Shown here: positions 1-8,755 of the stretch, piece after piece
How positions within the stretch are numbered: position 1 is the stretch's first letter
How the letters are laid out: every line of letters begins with the position of its first letter
Assembly: GCA_020832305.1 (NCBI GenBank)
Contig: JAFIEV010000082.1
Location: forward strand, 1-64,000
Direction: 5' to 3'
DNA: 64,000 bases
From: Cyclobacteriaceae bacterium
GTDB lineage: Bacteria > Bacteroidota > Bacteroidia > Cytophagales > Cyclobacteriaceae
Notes under the pieces: model-generated
Database searches by the model: none
The model's input: only the letters and a program-made list of their open reading frames with translations
Told to the model about the DNA's origin: nothing
Position numbers and translations under genes: made by a program

Positions 1-1
1 A

Positions 2-82
2 AAAGAGGCCTTGGCTATTTACCAGGCTACAAACACAAAATCAATGATACCTGCAAAGAAAAAATATGTAGTGTACCATTAA
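2..82 (+). CDS. 3' end of an unidentified protein (partial)
   Basis: The left edge is open in this frame for 26 codons before a TAA at 80-82, reading KEALAIYQAT and then a lysine-rich tail. Such an end would fit an oxidoreductase or isomerase like those nearby, but it is too short to assign. A rho-independent terminator at 181-210 in the same orientation supports a rightward gene ending here. Another frame is also open to 90, so the frame choice is a judgement. Confidence 0.3.
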   Translation, partial: KEALAIYQATNTKSMIPAKKKYVVYH

Positions 83-180
83 ATCTTTAACTAGCTGTTT
101 ATCAGAAATTAAACCTGATCAAATGGCAAGTTGGGTTAAAATCCACCATTTCTAAAAAATAATTTAATTCTAAATTAAAG

Positions 181-210
181 GCCGGAGGTTCACATCATCC
201 GGCTTTTTTA
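181..210 (+). terminator. Rho-independent terminator
   Basis: GCCGGA (181-186) pairs with TCCGGC (198-203) around an 11-base loop and is followed by a run of seven T. It would end the rightward transcript entering from the left edge. It lies just beyond the stop codon of the leftward ApbE gene. Confidence 0.75.
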
Positions 211-1221
211 TTGCACAATCACATATTTTGAAAACCCTTTACTCTTTCGGATACGGGTTTCACCCAACTCATTACGCATAATAGTATATTCAGTCTTTTT
301 CAGAGCTCTGGATATTTTTTCAATCTCTTGGTATGACAAAATACAAAAGGCAGAAGCGAGAGCATCAGCCCAGGCAGCAGATGAAGTTATTACTGTAGCC
401 TGAGCCTGATTTTGCAATGCATAACCGTCGCGCGGATCTATGATATGACTGTATTGTATACCATTAATTTCAACATATTGATATAAATCTCCACTCGTAG
501 CAATAGCAATATTTGCCATTTGTAAAAACATTGTATCCTTGGCAGCAGACTGTAATTCTACACGCCAGCCCTTCTGACGCGGTGGTGCCTTCCCGGCAAG
601 CAGGTCTCCCCCGGCATCAATCAGGAAAATTTTTATGCCTTTCCTTTTAAGGACCTTGGCTACCTCATCTGCAGCTATACCTTTCCCGATAGCCCCAAAA
701 TCAAGTACTAACTCATCCTGGTAAAATTCAATACTTCTAATATTGTGAACTAACCTGATGTTTTTAAAGCCTGAATGTCTCTGGGCTTTTTCCAAATCAA
801 GCGCAGATGGCAATTCATTTCTCCTTCTGCTTCTGCGCCATAGCCGAACCAGACTGCCAATGGTTGGATCAAAAGCGCCGTGTGTGCGTACATGTATAAA
901 TTCACTCAAAAGTAAAGCCTGCCACAGATCATCACCCGGCATATAAATCTTCTGAGTCTTTGTTCTGTCTGCGTTGAGTTGCCAGGTTTCACTTTTTTCA
1001 TCGTAATCACTGAGAGCCAGATTTAACGCTGAAATTTTTTGAAAAGCATCCCGAGCTGCATTTTTTGCAATAATGGAGTCATTGGCATAAAGGCTTATTT
1101 TAAATAAAGATCCCATATGCGGTTCAGAAAAATCATATCTGCTTAAACCGTTGTGGATTTTACACCCAAAACTGATCATGATAAGATTTGTAAAAAGGAT
1201 ATATTTCAAGGCCATTTCCAT
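208..1221 (-). CDS. apbE: FAD:protein FMN transferase (ApbE family), lipoprotein
   Basis: ApbE enzymes transfer FMN from FAD to a threonine of redox proteins such as Nqr and Rnf subunits, in the periplasm and with Mg2+. The 337-residue product starts with a hydrophobic segment ending in ISFGC, a lipobox, so it is probably a membrane-anchored lipoprotein. Family motifs are clear: DFGAIGKGIAAD and DAGGDLLAGK mid-protein, HIIDPRDG (the usual HIIDPRTG box with a T-to-D change) and SSAAWADALASAF near the end. Length is normal. It is divergent from the isomerase at 1289. No flavoprotein substrate is encoded in the window. A second Met two codons in (1215) is an equally good start. Confidence 0.93.
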   Translation of the reverse strand: MEMALKYILFTNLIMISFGCKIHNGLSRYDFSEPHMGSLFKISLYANDSIIAKNAARDAFQKISALNLALSDYDEKSETWQLNADRTKTQKIYMPGDDLWQALLLSEFIHVRTHGAFDPTIGSLVRLWRRSRRRNELPSALDLEKAQRHSGFKNIRLVHNIRSIEFYQDELVLDFGAIGKGIAADEVAKVLKRKGIKIFLIDAGGDLLAGKAPPRQKGWRVELQSAAKDTMFLQMANIAIATSGDLYQYVEINGIQYSHIIDPRDGYALQNQAQATVITSSAAWADALASAFCILSYQEIEKISRALKKTEYTIMRNELGETRIRKSKGFSKYVIVQ

Positions 1222-1288
1222 AAGTGATTCAAAAAGATTCTATAATTTAGCTTTTTCAATATTACATCGGAACAAAAGCCCAAAACAA

Positions 1289-2224
1289 ATGGAACGTAGA
1301 AATTTTTTAAAAAAAGGTGTAGTAGCGGCCGGCATCACCAGTATGGGTGGCAGCGTAATGGCTGAGACTTCTTCAAATCAAAAAGGTAAAAAAGGTCAGC
1401 AGCAAAAACATAGTTTTAAGCTGAAATATGCACCGCACTTTGGCATGTTTAAGCATCACGCCGGTGAAGACCTGATTGATCAATTAAAATTTATGGCCGA
1501 TCAGGGTTTTACCGCACTCGAAGACAATGGGTTGCTGAGAAGACCTGTAGAAATGCAGGAAAAAATTGGTAAGGAGCTCGAAAGACTGGGAATGACAATG
1601 GGTGTTTTTGTAGTAGATGGGGGAGATAACTGGAAAGTTTCTCTCACAACAGGAGATAAGGCATTTGTTGACAATTTTGTTGAAACCTGTAAAAAATGTG
1701 TTGATGCTGCAAAAAGAGTAAATGCCAAATGGATGACGGTAGTGCCTGGATTTTTTGAAAGAAGGACCCCTATCGGCATTCAAACCGCCAATGTAATTGA
1801 GGCATTGCGAAAAGGGGCCGAAGTTTTTGAACCGCATGGTCTGGTAATGGTGCTCGAACCTTTAAGCGATACGCCTGAGTTATTTTTGCGTACATCTGAC
1901 CAAACCTATATGATTTGCAAGGCCGTGAACAGCCCATCATGTAAAATTTTGTATGATATTTACCACATGCAACGCAATGAGGGTCATATTATTCCGAATA
2001 TTGATGCCTGTTGGAATGAAATCGCCTATATACAAATCGGAGATAATCCGGGCAGAAAGGAACCCACCACTGGTGAAATTAATTATAAAAATATATTTAA
2101 GCACTTGTATCACAAAGACCCAACTATGATTATGGGTATGGAGCATGGCAATGCAAAACCTGGTAAAGAGGGTGAGTTGGCACTGATCAATGCCTATAAA
2201 GAAGTTGACAGTTTTGAGATCTGA
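1289..2224 (+). CDS. Tat-exported sugar phosphate isomerase/epimerase-like TIM barrel
   Basis: A 311-residue protein of the xylose isomerase-like TIM-barrel superfamily, closest in character to hydroxypyruvate isomerase-type proteins. The frame is open further upstream to 1151, but I chose ATG 1289 because it gives a clean twin-arginine-type leader, MERRNFLKKG followed by a hydrophobic stretch and an AMA-like cleavage site. The upstream extension also overlaps apbE. Barrel elements that hold metal and substrate are visible: VLEPL, ILYDIYHMQ, IQIGDNPGR and MGMEHG. Such exported isomerase-like proteins are common in Bacteroidota beside Gfo/Idh oxidoreductases, as here. The substrate is unknown. 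Confidence 0.85.
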   Translation: MERRNFLKKGVVAAGITSMGGSVMAETSSNQKGKKGQQQKHSFKLKYAPHFGMFKHHAGEDLIDQLKFMADQGFTALEDNGLLRRPVEMQEKIGKELERLGMTMGVFVVDGGDNWKVSLTTGDKAFVDNFVETCKKCVDAAKRVNAKWMTVVPGFFERRTPIGIQTANVIEALRKGAEVFEPHGLVMVLEPLSDTPELFLRTSDQTYMICKAVNSPSCKILYDIYHMQRNEGHIIPNIDACWNEIAYIQIGDNPGRKEPTTGEINYKNIFKHLYHKDPTMIMGMEHGNAKPGKEGELALINAYKEVDSFEI

Positions 2225-2253
2225 TACACCAGCTTCTTAAGAATCTGATAAAA

Positions 2254-2287
2254 AAAGGCTGCCGAAAATGTCCGGCAGCCTTTTTAC
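2254..2287. terminator. Bidirectional rho-independent terminator
   Basis: AAAGGCTGCCG (2254-2264) pairs perfectly with CGGCAGCCTTT (2273-2283) around an 8-base loop, flanked by A-runs on the left and T-runs on the right. It sits between convergent genes and can end both transcripts. Confidence 0.85.
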
Positions 2288-2303
2288 TTTGGAAAGTTTT
2301 ATA

Positions 2304-3797
2304 CTAAAGTGTCCATCCTTTTCGATATTCCCTTTTCACAAAGGCATTGGCTGGATCATAATTGGTAATTTTCATATTTTTACCATCCCAGAGAAGCTTC
2401 TTACGACCATCAAATAGCTGTCTGTCCCTGTCATCTTTTCCAGATGCTGTCTGGAAGCTTCTGATCGCCAGGTTACCCATCAGCACAGTTTCAGTCAATG
2501 GGCCAGAATAATCAAAAGAGGAAGTAAGTTCCTTATGTTCCTTACTCTCAAAGCCTGCTTTACAAGCTCTCACCCAGGATGTTTGGTGCCCGTTTTCAGG
2601 GAATCCCTTGAATTTAAAATCCTCCCCATAATTTGCTGGCAGTGTGATTTTATTTCCATTTTTAAGGTAAATCTGTGGATGGCTGGCGCCTTCTCCACAT
2701 GTCATAATACCTTTATCTCCGATAAGGATGGATCCATTTGCGCTTCCAGGTTGACCCAAAAAGTCATCGGGAGGGATAAGATCAGGATGAAATGGCCTGA
2801 TACCACCGTCACTCCAGATGAATTTCACTTCAGACTTATTGTGTTGTGTAGCCGGGAATGTAAACTGTATTGTTGATGATGGCGGAGCACTTTCTGTTAC
2901 ATATGATGCATCTACATGGTGCAATCTTAGTGAACCCACACTACATTGTACATCTTTAGGATAACCAAGTCTCAGAATACGGAACGGAGGATCCATGATA
3001 TGGCATCCCATATCGCCGAGCGCTCCGGTACCAAAATTCCACCAGCCCCTCCAATTCCATGGATGATACAGCGGATGATAATCTACATACTCGGCAGGGC
3101 CTATAAATAAATCCCACTCCTTGGCACTGATATGATCGGGTAAAGCAGGCTTGTCGGTAGGTGCAGGTAAGCCCTGAGGCCATATAGGTCTGTTGGTCCA
3201 GCAATGAACGGTATGTACCTTACCAATAAGACCTTTATCAAACCATTCCATCATTAATTTCTGGGTAGGGTTTGAGGCACCCTGATTACCCATCTGGCTT
3301 ACTATTTTATATTTACGGGCGGCTTCTGTAAGCATACGGGTTTCGTAAATATTATGTGTAAGCGGCTTCTGTACATAAACATGTTTACCAAGCTGCATGG
3401 CAGCCATGGCAGCAACAGCATGGTGATGGTCAGGTGAAGATACTGTAACCGCATCTATATCTTTTTGCTTATCGAGCATCTCGCGAAAATCGGTGTAAAA
3501 CCTGGCCTTTGGCCAGCGTTCAATTGACGTCTGACAACGGTTTTTATCGATATCACATAGCGCTACTACATTTTCTGCCCCATTGTTGTATGCATTATTA
3601 ATATCGGATGTGCCTTTGCCACCAGCACCAATGGCTGCAAGGTTTAGTTTGTCACTAGGTGCAATAAATCCCGGACCTCCCAACACATGACGGGGAACGA
3701 TATAAACACTTGCCGCCGATAATGCAGCTTTGCCAATAAAGGAGCGCCTTCCCGGCGAATGATCTTTCTGGCGATTGTTACTCATAGAATCTTTCAT
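2304..3797 (-). CDS. Tat-exported Gfo/Idh/MocA-family oxidoreductase
   Basis: A 497-residue NAD(P)-dependent oxidoreductase-like protein. The N-terminus carries RRSFIGKAALSAAS, a twin-arginine signal, so it acts in the periplasm with cofactor loaded before export. The Rossmann segment reads LAAIGAGGKGTSDI, and the family's EKP motif appears as QKPLTHN. The C-terminal half has the tryptophan-rich region (HPWNWRGWWNFG, then GDMGCHI) typical of the large Bacteroidota/Planctomycetota members. The start is at 3797; Met at 3785 is an alternative. Substrate is probably a sugar or inositol derivative, which the sequence does not show. It is convergent with the TIM-barrel gene. Confidence 0.88.
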   Translation of the reverse strand: MKDSMSNNRQKDHSPGRRSFIGKAALSAASVYIVPRHVLGGPGFIAPSDKLNLAAIGAGGKGTSDINNAYNNGAENVVALCDIDKNRCQTSIERWPKARFYTDFREMLDKQKDIDAVTVSSPDHHHAVAAMAAMQLGKHVYVQKPLTHNIYETRMLTEAARKYKIVSQMGNQGASNPTQKLMMEWFDKGLIGKVHTVHCWTNRPIWPQGLPAPTDKPALPDHISAKEWDLFIGPAEYVDYHPLYHPWNWRGWWNFGTGALGDMGCHIMDPPFRILRLGYPKDVQCSVGSLRLHHVDASYVTESAPPSSTIQFTFPATQHNKSEVKFIWSDGGIRPFHPDLIPPDDFLGQPGSANGSILIGDKGIMTCGEGASHPQIYLKNGNKITLPANYGEDFKFKGFPENGHQTSWVRACKAGFESKEHKELTSSFDYSGPLTETVLMGNLAIRSFQTASGKDDRDRQLFDGRKKLLWDGKNMKITNYDPANAFVKREYRKGWTL

Positions 3798-4401
3798 TTT
3801 TGGATTACATTATTGCGAAAACTATATGTTGTTAAAAAATTACCTTCTTTGATTTTGTGCTGCCAGAACATGACACGAAAATTTCCAGGCTTTATCTGGT
3901 GCCACCTGGCAAATATAATTATCGCAATGCCTGACCCGAAGTTGTTAAAACTCGGGATTTATGTCCTGCTCCACCCTCGGTTTCTGCCTAACACAACCTA
4001 CATTAAAATACGCTAAAATTGCAGAGTCGGACTATTAACAAAACCAGGTTTGAATAAGAATTTTATAAAGCTAACAAATAATTTTCGTTGTTAATCCTCA
4101 TTTCTATTGAACCAAAGAAAAAGCAATCCATGAATGAAGACTTTTGTGGCATTACTCTAAAACAAGTTCATGCTTTTTTCTAACATCTGCGCTATAGCTT
4201 TCAATTAATAAATATAAAAAGTCTTTAGCTCACATAGCGCTAACTTTGTTGTTTATTCTTCCCGTTCCAATTAAAAAATCATCTGATATTTTTTAACATT
4301 GTCAGCTTGTTTACTTATAGGAGGGTAGAATTAACCGTATAATGGTGACACTGAACGTAAAATCTCTGCCTGATTTATCTGATATGGTCATTCAATTAAG
4401 C
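3798..4401. other. Intergenic stretch without a recognisable gene
   Basis: About 600 AT-rich bases between the start of the Gfo/Idh gene and the terminator of the MBL-rhodanese gene. Short open frames here lack initiation context or any family resemblance. It must hold the promoter of the leftward oxidoreductase, but I could not single out a convincing element. Confidence 0.5.
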
Positions 4402-4426
4402 AAAAAAAAAGCCCGGAAAACCGGGC
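4402..4426 (-). terminator. Rho-independent terminator of the MBL-rhodanese gene
   Basis: Read leftward, GCCCGG (4421-4426 complement) and its partner at 4411-4416 form a 6-bp GC stem with a 4-base loop followed by nine U (A-run 4402-4410). It lies about 65 bases past the stop of the gene at 4490. Confidence 0.85.
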
Positions 4427-4489
4427 TCTGCTTTTTACTTTTGCGTCTTTAATGATTGCCATGAGCAAAATAATCTTACAATTGACGCT

Positions 4490-5887
4490 TTACACCAACT
4501 GACGCAATTTAGAAGACCAGTCTGCCCAACCTCCAGCGTAGTTTTCGATGTTGTCAAATCCATTTGCCCTTAATATGGAATAGGCTATTGCCGATCTTGC
4601 ACCACTCTGACAGTGAATAATAACCGGCTTATCTTTTGCGATCTTGTCGAGGTTCTGTTGCAACTTTCCTACAAACAGATTGTCCGCTCCTTCAATATGT
4701 CCTTTGTTAAATTCTGAAACACCACGCACATCAACAATCTGAACATTGCCAACATTCAGTTTCGCTTCAACGGCATCCTTATCTATGGGCTCAAAAGTTT
4801 CAAGTTTTCCTTTCTCAAATTCATTGAGTTGCGCTGGTGTAATGTAACCATAGAAATTGTCAAGACCTATGCGCATAAGTTTTCTTGTAAGGTCTTCCAC
4901 CTGATTTTCATTGGCAATCAGCACAAAATTTTCATCGTAATTCACATACCAACCCATCCAGGTAGAGAATGAGTTGTTATTGGTAATGCTGAAAGTGCCT
5001 TTCAAAAATCCTTTGGCGTAGTCCTGCCAGGGTCTTGTGTCAATTATTTTAAGCCCTTCAGATTTAATTTGATCAAACTCTTTATTTGACAGATTTTTCA
5101 CTTTCGGAACCTCAGTCATAAGTTTTCTGTCAACCTTATTAAGTTTCTTCATCATAGCGAAGTATTTCGGAGGTTCAGGTTGACCCGACAATAATTCTTT
5201 TGTAAAAGCTGATTTATCATTCAATAATTGGAGGGCCCAGTTTCTGATTTTTTCATAACCCACGGTAGTCATGGGTACTGCGCCCAATGCTTTACCACAA
5301 GCAGATCCGGCACCATGACCAGGCCATACCTGAATGTAATCTCCCAACTTATTAAATTCATGAAGAGAGTCATACATTTGGGCAGCACCAATATCCTGGG
5401 TTCCTTTAAGACCTGCCGCCTGCTCCAGGAGATCTGGCCTGCCAACGTCACCCACAAAAACAAAATCACCTGTAAAAAACATTACGGGTTCCTGCGAAGC
5501 TGGTTTATCTGTTAAAAGAAAGCTTATACTTTCGGGGGTATGGCCAGGGGTATGGATCACTTCAAAAGTGAGGTTACCCATTTTAATTACATCACCACCT
5601 TTTACTTTGTTGTGAGGAAATTCGTACTTCCAGTTTTCATCACCTTCATCAGAAAGATACATTTCTGCTCCAGTCAAAGCAGCCAGTTCTCTGGAACCAC
5701 TTAGAAAATCGGCATGAATATGGGTTTCCAGAATATGCGTAATTTTCATATTGTTTGCTTTCGCCACCTGCAGGTAGGTATCTACATCTCTTTTAGGATC
5801 TATTACAGCTGCAACTCCCGCGGCCTGACATCCGATTACATAGCTGGCCTGGGCCAGACTTTTGTCATAAACTAATTCGAAAAACAT
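4490..5887 (-). CDS. MBL-fold hydrolase with two rhodanese domains (persulfide dioxygenase-like)
   Basis: A 465-residue fusion of a metallo-beta-lactamase-fold domain (about 1-250) and tandem rhodanese domains (about 265-355 and 370-465). The metal site is seen as THIHAD (H56, H58, D60), then HTPGHTPES, FTGDFVFVGDVGRPDL and VWPGHGAGSACGK. This matches persulfide dioxygenase-type proteins that oxidise glutathione or protein persulfides. The last rhodanese domain has an active-site loop with Cys426 (HCQSGARS). The first has LIANENQ where the cysteine should be, so it is probably structural. It would act in cytoplasmic sulfide/persulfide detoxification. Single gene with its own terminator. Confidence 0.92.
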   Translation of the reverse strand: MFFELVYDKSLAQASYVIGCQAAGVAAVIDPKRDVDTYLQVAKANNMKITHILETHIHADFLSGSRELAALTGAEMYLSDEGDENWKYEFPHNKVKGGDVIKMGNLTFEVIHTPGHTPESISFLLTDKPASQEPVMFFTGDFVFVGDVGRPDLLEQAAGLKGTQDIGAAQMYDSLHEFNKLGDYIQVWPGHGAGSACGKALGAVPMTTVGYEKIRNWALQLLNDKSAFTKELLSGQPEPPKYFAMMKKLNKVDRKLMTEVPKVKNLSNKEFDQIKSEGLKIIDTRPWQDYAKGFLKGTFSITNNNSFSTWMGWYVNYDENFVLIANENQVEDLTRKLMRIGLDNFYGYITPAQLNEFEKGKLETFEPIDKDAVEAKLNVGNVQIVDVRGVSEFNKGHIEGADNLFVGKLQQNLDKIAKDKPVIIHCQSGARSAIAYSILRANGFDNIENYAGGWADWSSKLRQLV

Positions 5888-6575
5888 AATTTTAACTTTT
5901 TATATTGTTTTATTTTTTTGCCGTATCTCATATTCACAATACAAAAATCAGCAATGCATTTTTTAAGTTCTGTGAGATTAGTTACTTAAGGAAGTTTTTT
6001 TATGGCACAAAAAGAAAATTATTAAATTTATCCAAATCGCAATCCTGCTGTACGCAGTATTGGCTATTAAAAGCACTTACGGACAGAACCATGCTTTTGT
6101 TAACTGAATCTAATGCTTTCTAAAATGCTCCTGCACTGGAATTCAGCGCTATCAAATTATCCCTTCCGAGACTGACCTAACAAAAAAGCCCAGCGCTTAA
6201 TATGCATTTAGGAACTGTAAAAAATCCAAATGTATTGGGAGGCTTTTTGGGCTATGATGGTCAAAAACCGGTTTAATGTTATCAGTCTGTGCAATATGCC
6301 CTCTTACAGTCAAATGATCCAGACAAGAAATACCCCTCCAAATTGGTTGGTATGCTTTAAAGAGGTAAGGAATAGTTACTAAGGGCGCGGTGAAATCGCC
6401 TGGTTTGTTGATTTATTTTATTTTGATATCCTGAATCTACATTATAGTTGGATCATTTTTGAGCTAATTACTAGAATTGTGCACAATATGAAGCCAGAAA
6501 AAGTGAATCGCTTTATTAATAGTACCCTGAAAGTCTAAATGATAAGTCAGGTTACTCTATGGTAATTTAAAACAT
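5888..6575. other. Intergenic stretch, no intact gene; possibly decayed coding DNA
   Basis: Nearly 690 bases with no convincing gene. Around 6201-6270 a short frame reads NPNVLGGFLGYDGQKP before a stop. This faintly recalls the C-terminal LGGFL..KSDGEPG stretch of IS4-type transposases, so an old transposase remnant is possible, but the match is too short to call. Confidence 0.35.
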
Positions 6576-7835
6576 TTATTTCAAAAAAGCATCTATTTTC
6601 TGGCCATTCAACAACCAGCTAAGGTTAAAGACAGCGAGGTGTACTCCTTCATGCGCATCTTCCTCACCCCCTTCAAAGGTGAGGTAAATTTTTCCTTGCG
6701 ATGATGTACCTGCCCTTCCGACACCAAGGCTTGAATAGGCAGAAGGGCCGTCATAGACAAGCCGGCTTACCGGCCAGGTTTTTCCACCATCAAAACTTGC
6801 CCAAACCGTCATGCGCTCCCTTTTATGACTGGGGGTATCTACATTGCTGTATAGGAGAATATCCCGGCCTTCTACTGGCAAACGCAATAATCCCCCCAAT
6901 AATCCATAATGCCCGTTGAAGTTCATTCCTACCGGTTCTTTACTTCTATGCCTCGGACCATCGGGGAGGTCTTTACTCAAATGCAGGTCTTCCCAGTTTT
7001 CACCACCATCGTAACTAATCGCATAGTGCAGTTCATGTTTGAAAATTTCAGGATACCAGGGATCAAAATAATGTTTGCGGGATGAATAGAAAATACTGCC
7101 ATCGGTCAATTCAGCCAGAGCGCCTTCGCCGGTACCTACACATGGAAAGGGAGAACTTGATTGCCAGGTTTTACCATTGTCATCACTATACAGCGCATTG
7201 CTGTATTGAAACATCCACCAGGGAAAAACCCTGGGGTTTTCATCTACACCCCAAACCCTTGAGGCCATTATTAATCTCCCTTTATGCTCACCATGCATAA
7301 GTGTAACCCCTGGCTGCATTGCCCATAAAACCAATGGTATTCCATCCGGTGACCCGTGTAGCATACTGTTGGGCAAGATTTTGATATCTTCCCGCTTCCA
7401 TGATTTACCATGATCCCCACTTTTCCAGATATAACCCGGTGCATGAACCAAAAGTATTTCACCCGTAACTTCATTCACTATGGAATTATAGCCACTTACA
7501 TCTGAACCAATATGTATAGGCTCACTCCACAATGCGCCACCATCTGTACTTTCAACGACAAAATTTTTGTGAAAAATAAGTACATTCCCATTTTGCGCGC
7601 TCAATATATTTCTACCACCCCTGCCTTCAAACATCTTTGTATGTTTGAAATGTGCGTCGCCCATAAACATGTCTATTGAATGACTTGAGGCATAGAGCTC
7701 AGCAGAAGCAGGTTTTTGATTTTTACTTCTTTTTGGTTTATCCTTATTATTTGCCTGACAATCTATAGTTGTAATTCCGAAGGCCATTAAAGCCACTAAA
7801 GCTAATCTGATCATATACCATGTTTTAATGCTCAT
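6576..7835 (-). CDS. Secreted sialidase-like BNR/Asp-box protein
   Basis: A 419-residue exported protein with a hydrophobic leader (residues 8-28) and a six-bladed propeller signature. At least five Asp-boxes (S-x-D-x-G-x-x-W) are visible: STDGGALW, SGDHGKSW, SDDNGKTW, SYDGGENW and SFDGGKTW. Sialidases cleave terminal sialic acids, but many Bacteroidota members of this fold act on other glycans or are uncharacterised. I could not confirm the arginine triad and catalytic Tyr/Glu pair. It may start a leftward unit, but it stands apart from the DUF1566 gene to its right by only about 30 bases, so the two could be co-transcribed. Confidence 0.8.
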   Translation of the reverse strand: MSIKTWYMIRLALVALMAFGITTIDCQANNKDKPKRSKNQKPASAELYASSHSIDMFMGDAHFKHTKMFEGRGGRNILSAQNGNVLIFHKNFVVESTDGGALWSEPIHIGSDVSGYNSIVNEVTGEILLVHAPGYIWKSGDHGKSWKREDIKILPNSMLHGSPDGIPLVLWAMQPGVTLMHGEHKGRLIMASRVWGVDENPRVFPWWMFQYSNALYSDDNGKTWQSSSPFPCVGTGEGALAELTDGSIFYSSRKHYFDPWYPEIFKHELHYAISYDGGENWEDLHLSKDLPDGPRHRSKEPVGMNFNGHYGLLGGLLRLPVEGRDILLYSNVDTPSHKRERMTVWASFDGGKTWPVSRLVYDGPSAYSSLGVGRAGTSSQGKIYLTFEGGEEDAHEGVHLAVFNLSWLLNGQKIDAFLK

Positions 7836-7868
7836 TCCACATTTGGTTTTGTATTGTCATGTAATAAT

Positions 7869-8555
7869 TTAAAAAGCCCTGATGGCCCTAACCCTGGCAC
7901 GGTCGCTTTTAAAGTAATAATGCTGGTTAATGCTGTAAAATAACTGAAGCCAGGCCAGGTTATCGGTATATTCATTTGAGCTCCAGTAAAAGGCTTTATT
8001 GGTAAAGGGCTTTCCACCATGTTGCACTGCAACTCGGTTTATCAGGTATCGTTGTTGCCACATAAGGTTTATTTCTTCCCTTGACGGCAAATACCAGTCG
8101 TCATAAGTCTTGTTGCTTTCTGTAATTACCAGTTCATTGCAAAGGCGGGCGGCATACATAATGGCAGTGTCACCTGCCGCTTCCTGGGCCGATATAATGG
8201 TTTGAGTATTGGTTTTACCGGCATAAATTCCGTCGGCATTGGCATGATTATCTATAAAAGAATATGCCCAGATGATAGATGCTGACTGATCTTCCTTTGC
8301 ACAAACCAATCCTTTTGTGCCGGTTTCATCAACCCAGAAAATAATACCACCTTGCGCAAAATCTCCAATTTTATACACCTGCTTTTTTTGGGGGGTCTTG
8401 TTTGAAGTTTGTAAAGGATTTTGCAGGGATTGGTTAACATAAGCTTTGTCTTCTTCACTATTTTCTCTGTTAATAGAAAAGGCGCCTGACAAAAGAAGTA
8501 AAATAAAGCCCAGGTTAATAAATAAAGCCCTGTGAACGAAATTTTTATTTACCAT
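7869..8555 (-). CDS. DUF1566 (Lcl C-terminal-like) secreted protein
   Basis: Residues about 70-228 match the DUF1566 pattern: GDFAQGGIIFWVDETG, GLVCAKEDQS, the DDWYLPSREEINLMW block and the closing FYWSSNEYTD...RARVRAIRAF. These domains have a C-lectin-like sulfatase-modifying-factor fold and are found on bacterial surfaces; function is unknown. I start at ATG 8555 because it begins directly before a signal-anchor segment. An upstream Met at 8597 adds 14 residues of poor leader. It lies upstream of the sialidase-like gene on the same strand. Confidence 0.8.
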   Translation of the reverse strand: MVNKNFVHRALFINLGFILLLLSGAFSINRENSEEDKAYVNQSLQNPLQTSNKTPQKKQVYKIGDFAQGGIIFWVDETGTKGLVCAKEDQSASIIWAYSFIDNHANADGIYAGKTNTQTIISAQEAAGDTAIMYAARLCNELVITESNKTYDDWYLPSREEINLMWQQRYLINRVAVQHGGKPFTNKAFYWSSNEYTDNLAWLQLFYSINQHYYFKSDRARVRAIRAF

Positions 8556-8755
8556 AATGTGAATATAGCTGTACCGAAAAATATACCTTGTGTACAAACA
8601 ATAATGAAAATACTGTTAAACAGACTATTGCTGAGAATAAAGATTTTTATGGTAATGTATGGGATTTAAAACGACCATTGTGAAAGCCTTATGAAAAATC
8701 CCACACAAGATCATGTGAGTTGTTCACAAAACCTGGCAGAGATAATTCAATGTAT

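Noticed and set aside
3759-4016. An 85-codon rightward frame before the MBL gene
   Set aside because: It overlaps the start of the Gfo/Idh gene antisense and shows no protein-like features.
5905-6123. A 72-codon rightward open frame
   Set aside because: No ribosome-binding context, no family resemblance, low-complexity aromatic composition typical of AT-rich intergenic DNA.
6201-6310. IS4-type transposase C-terminal remnant (LGGFLGYDGQKP)
   Set aside because: Only about 15 residues resemble the family, no terminal inverted repeats or second fragment are seen, and frames around it carry stops.
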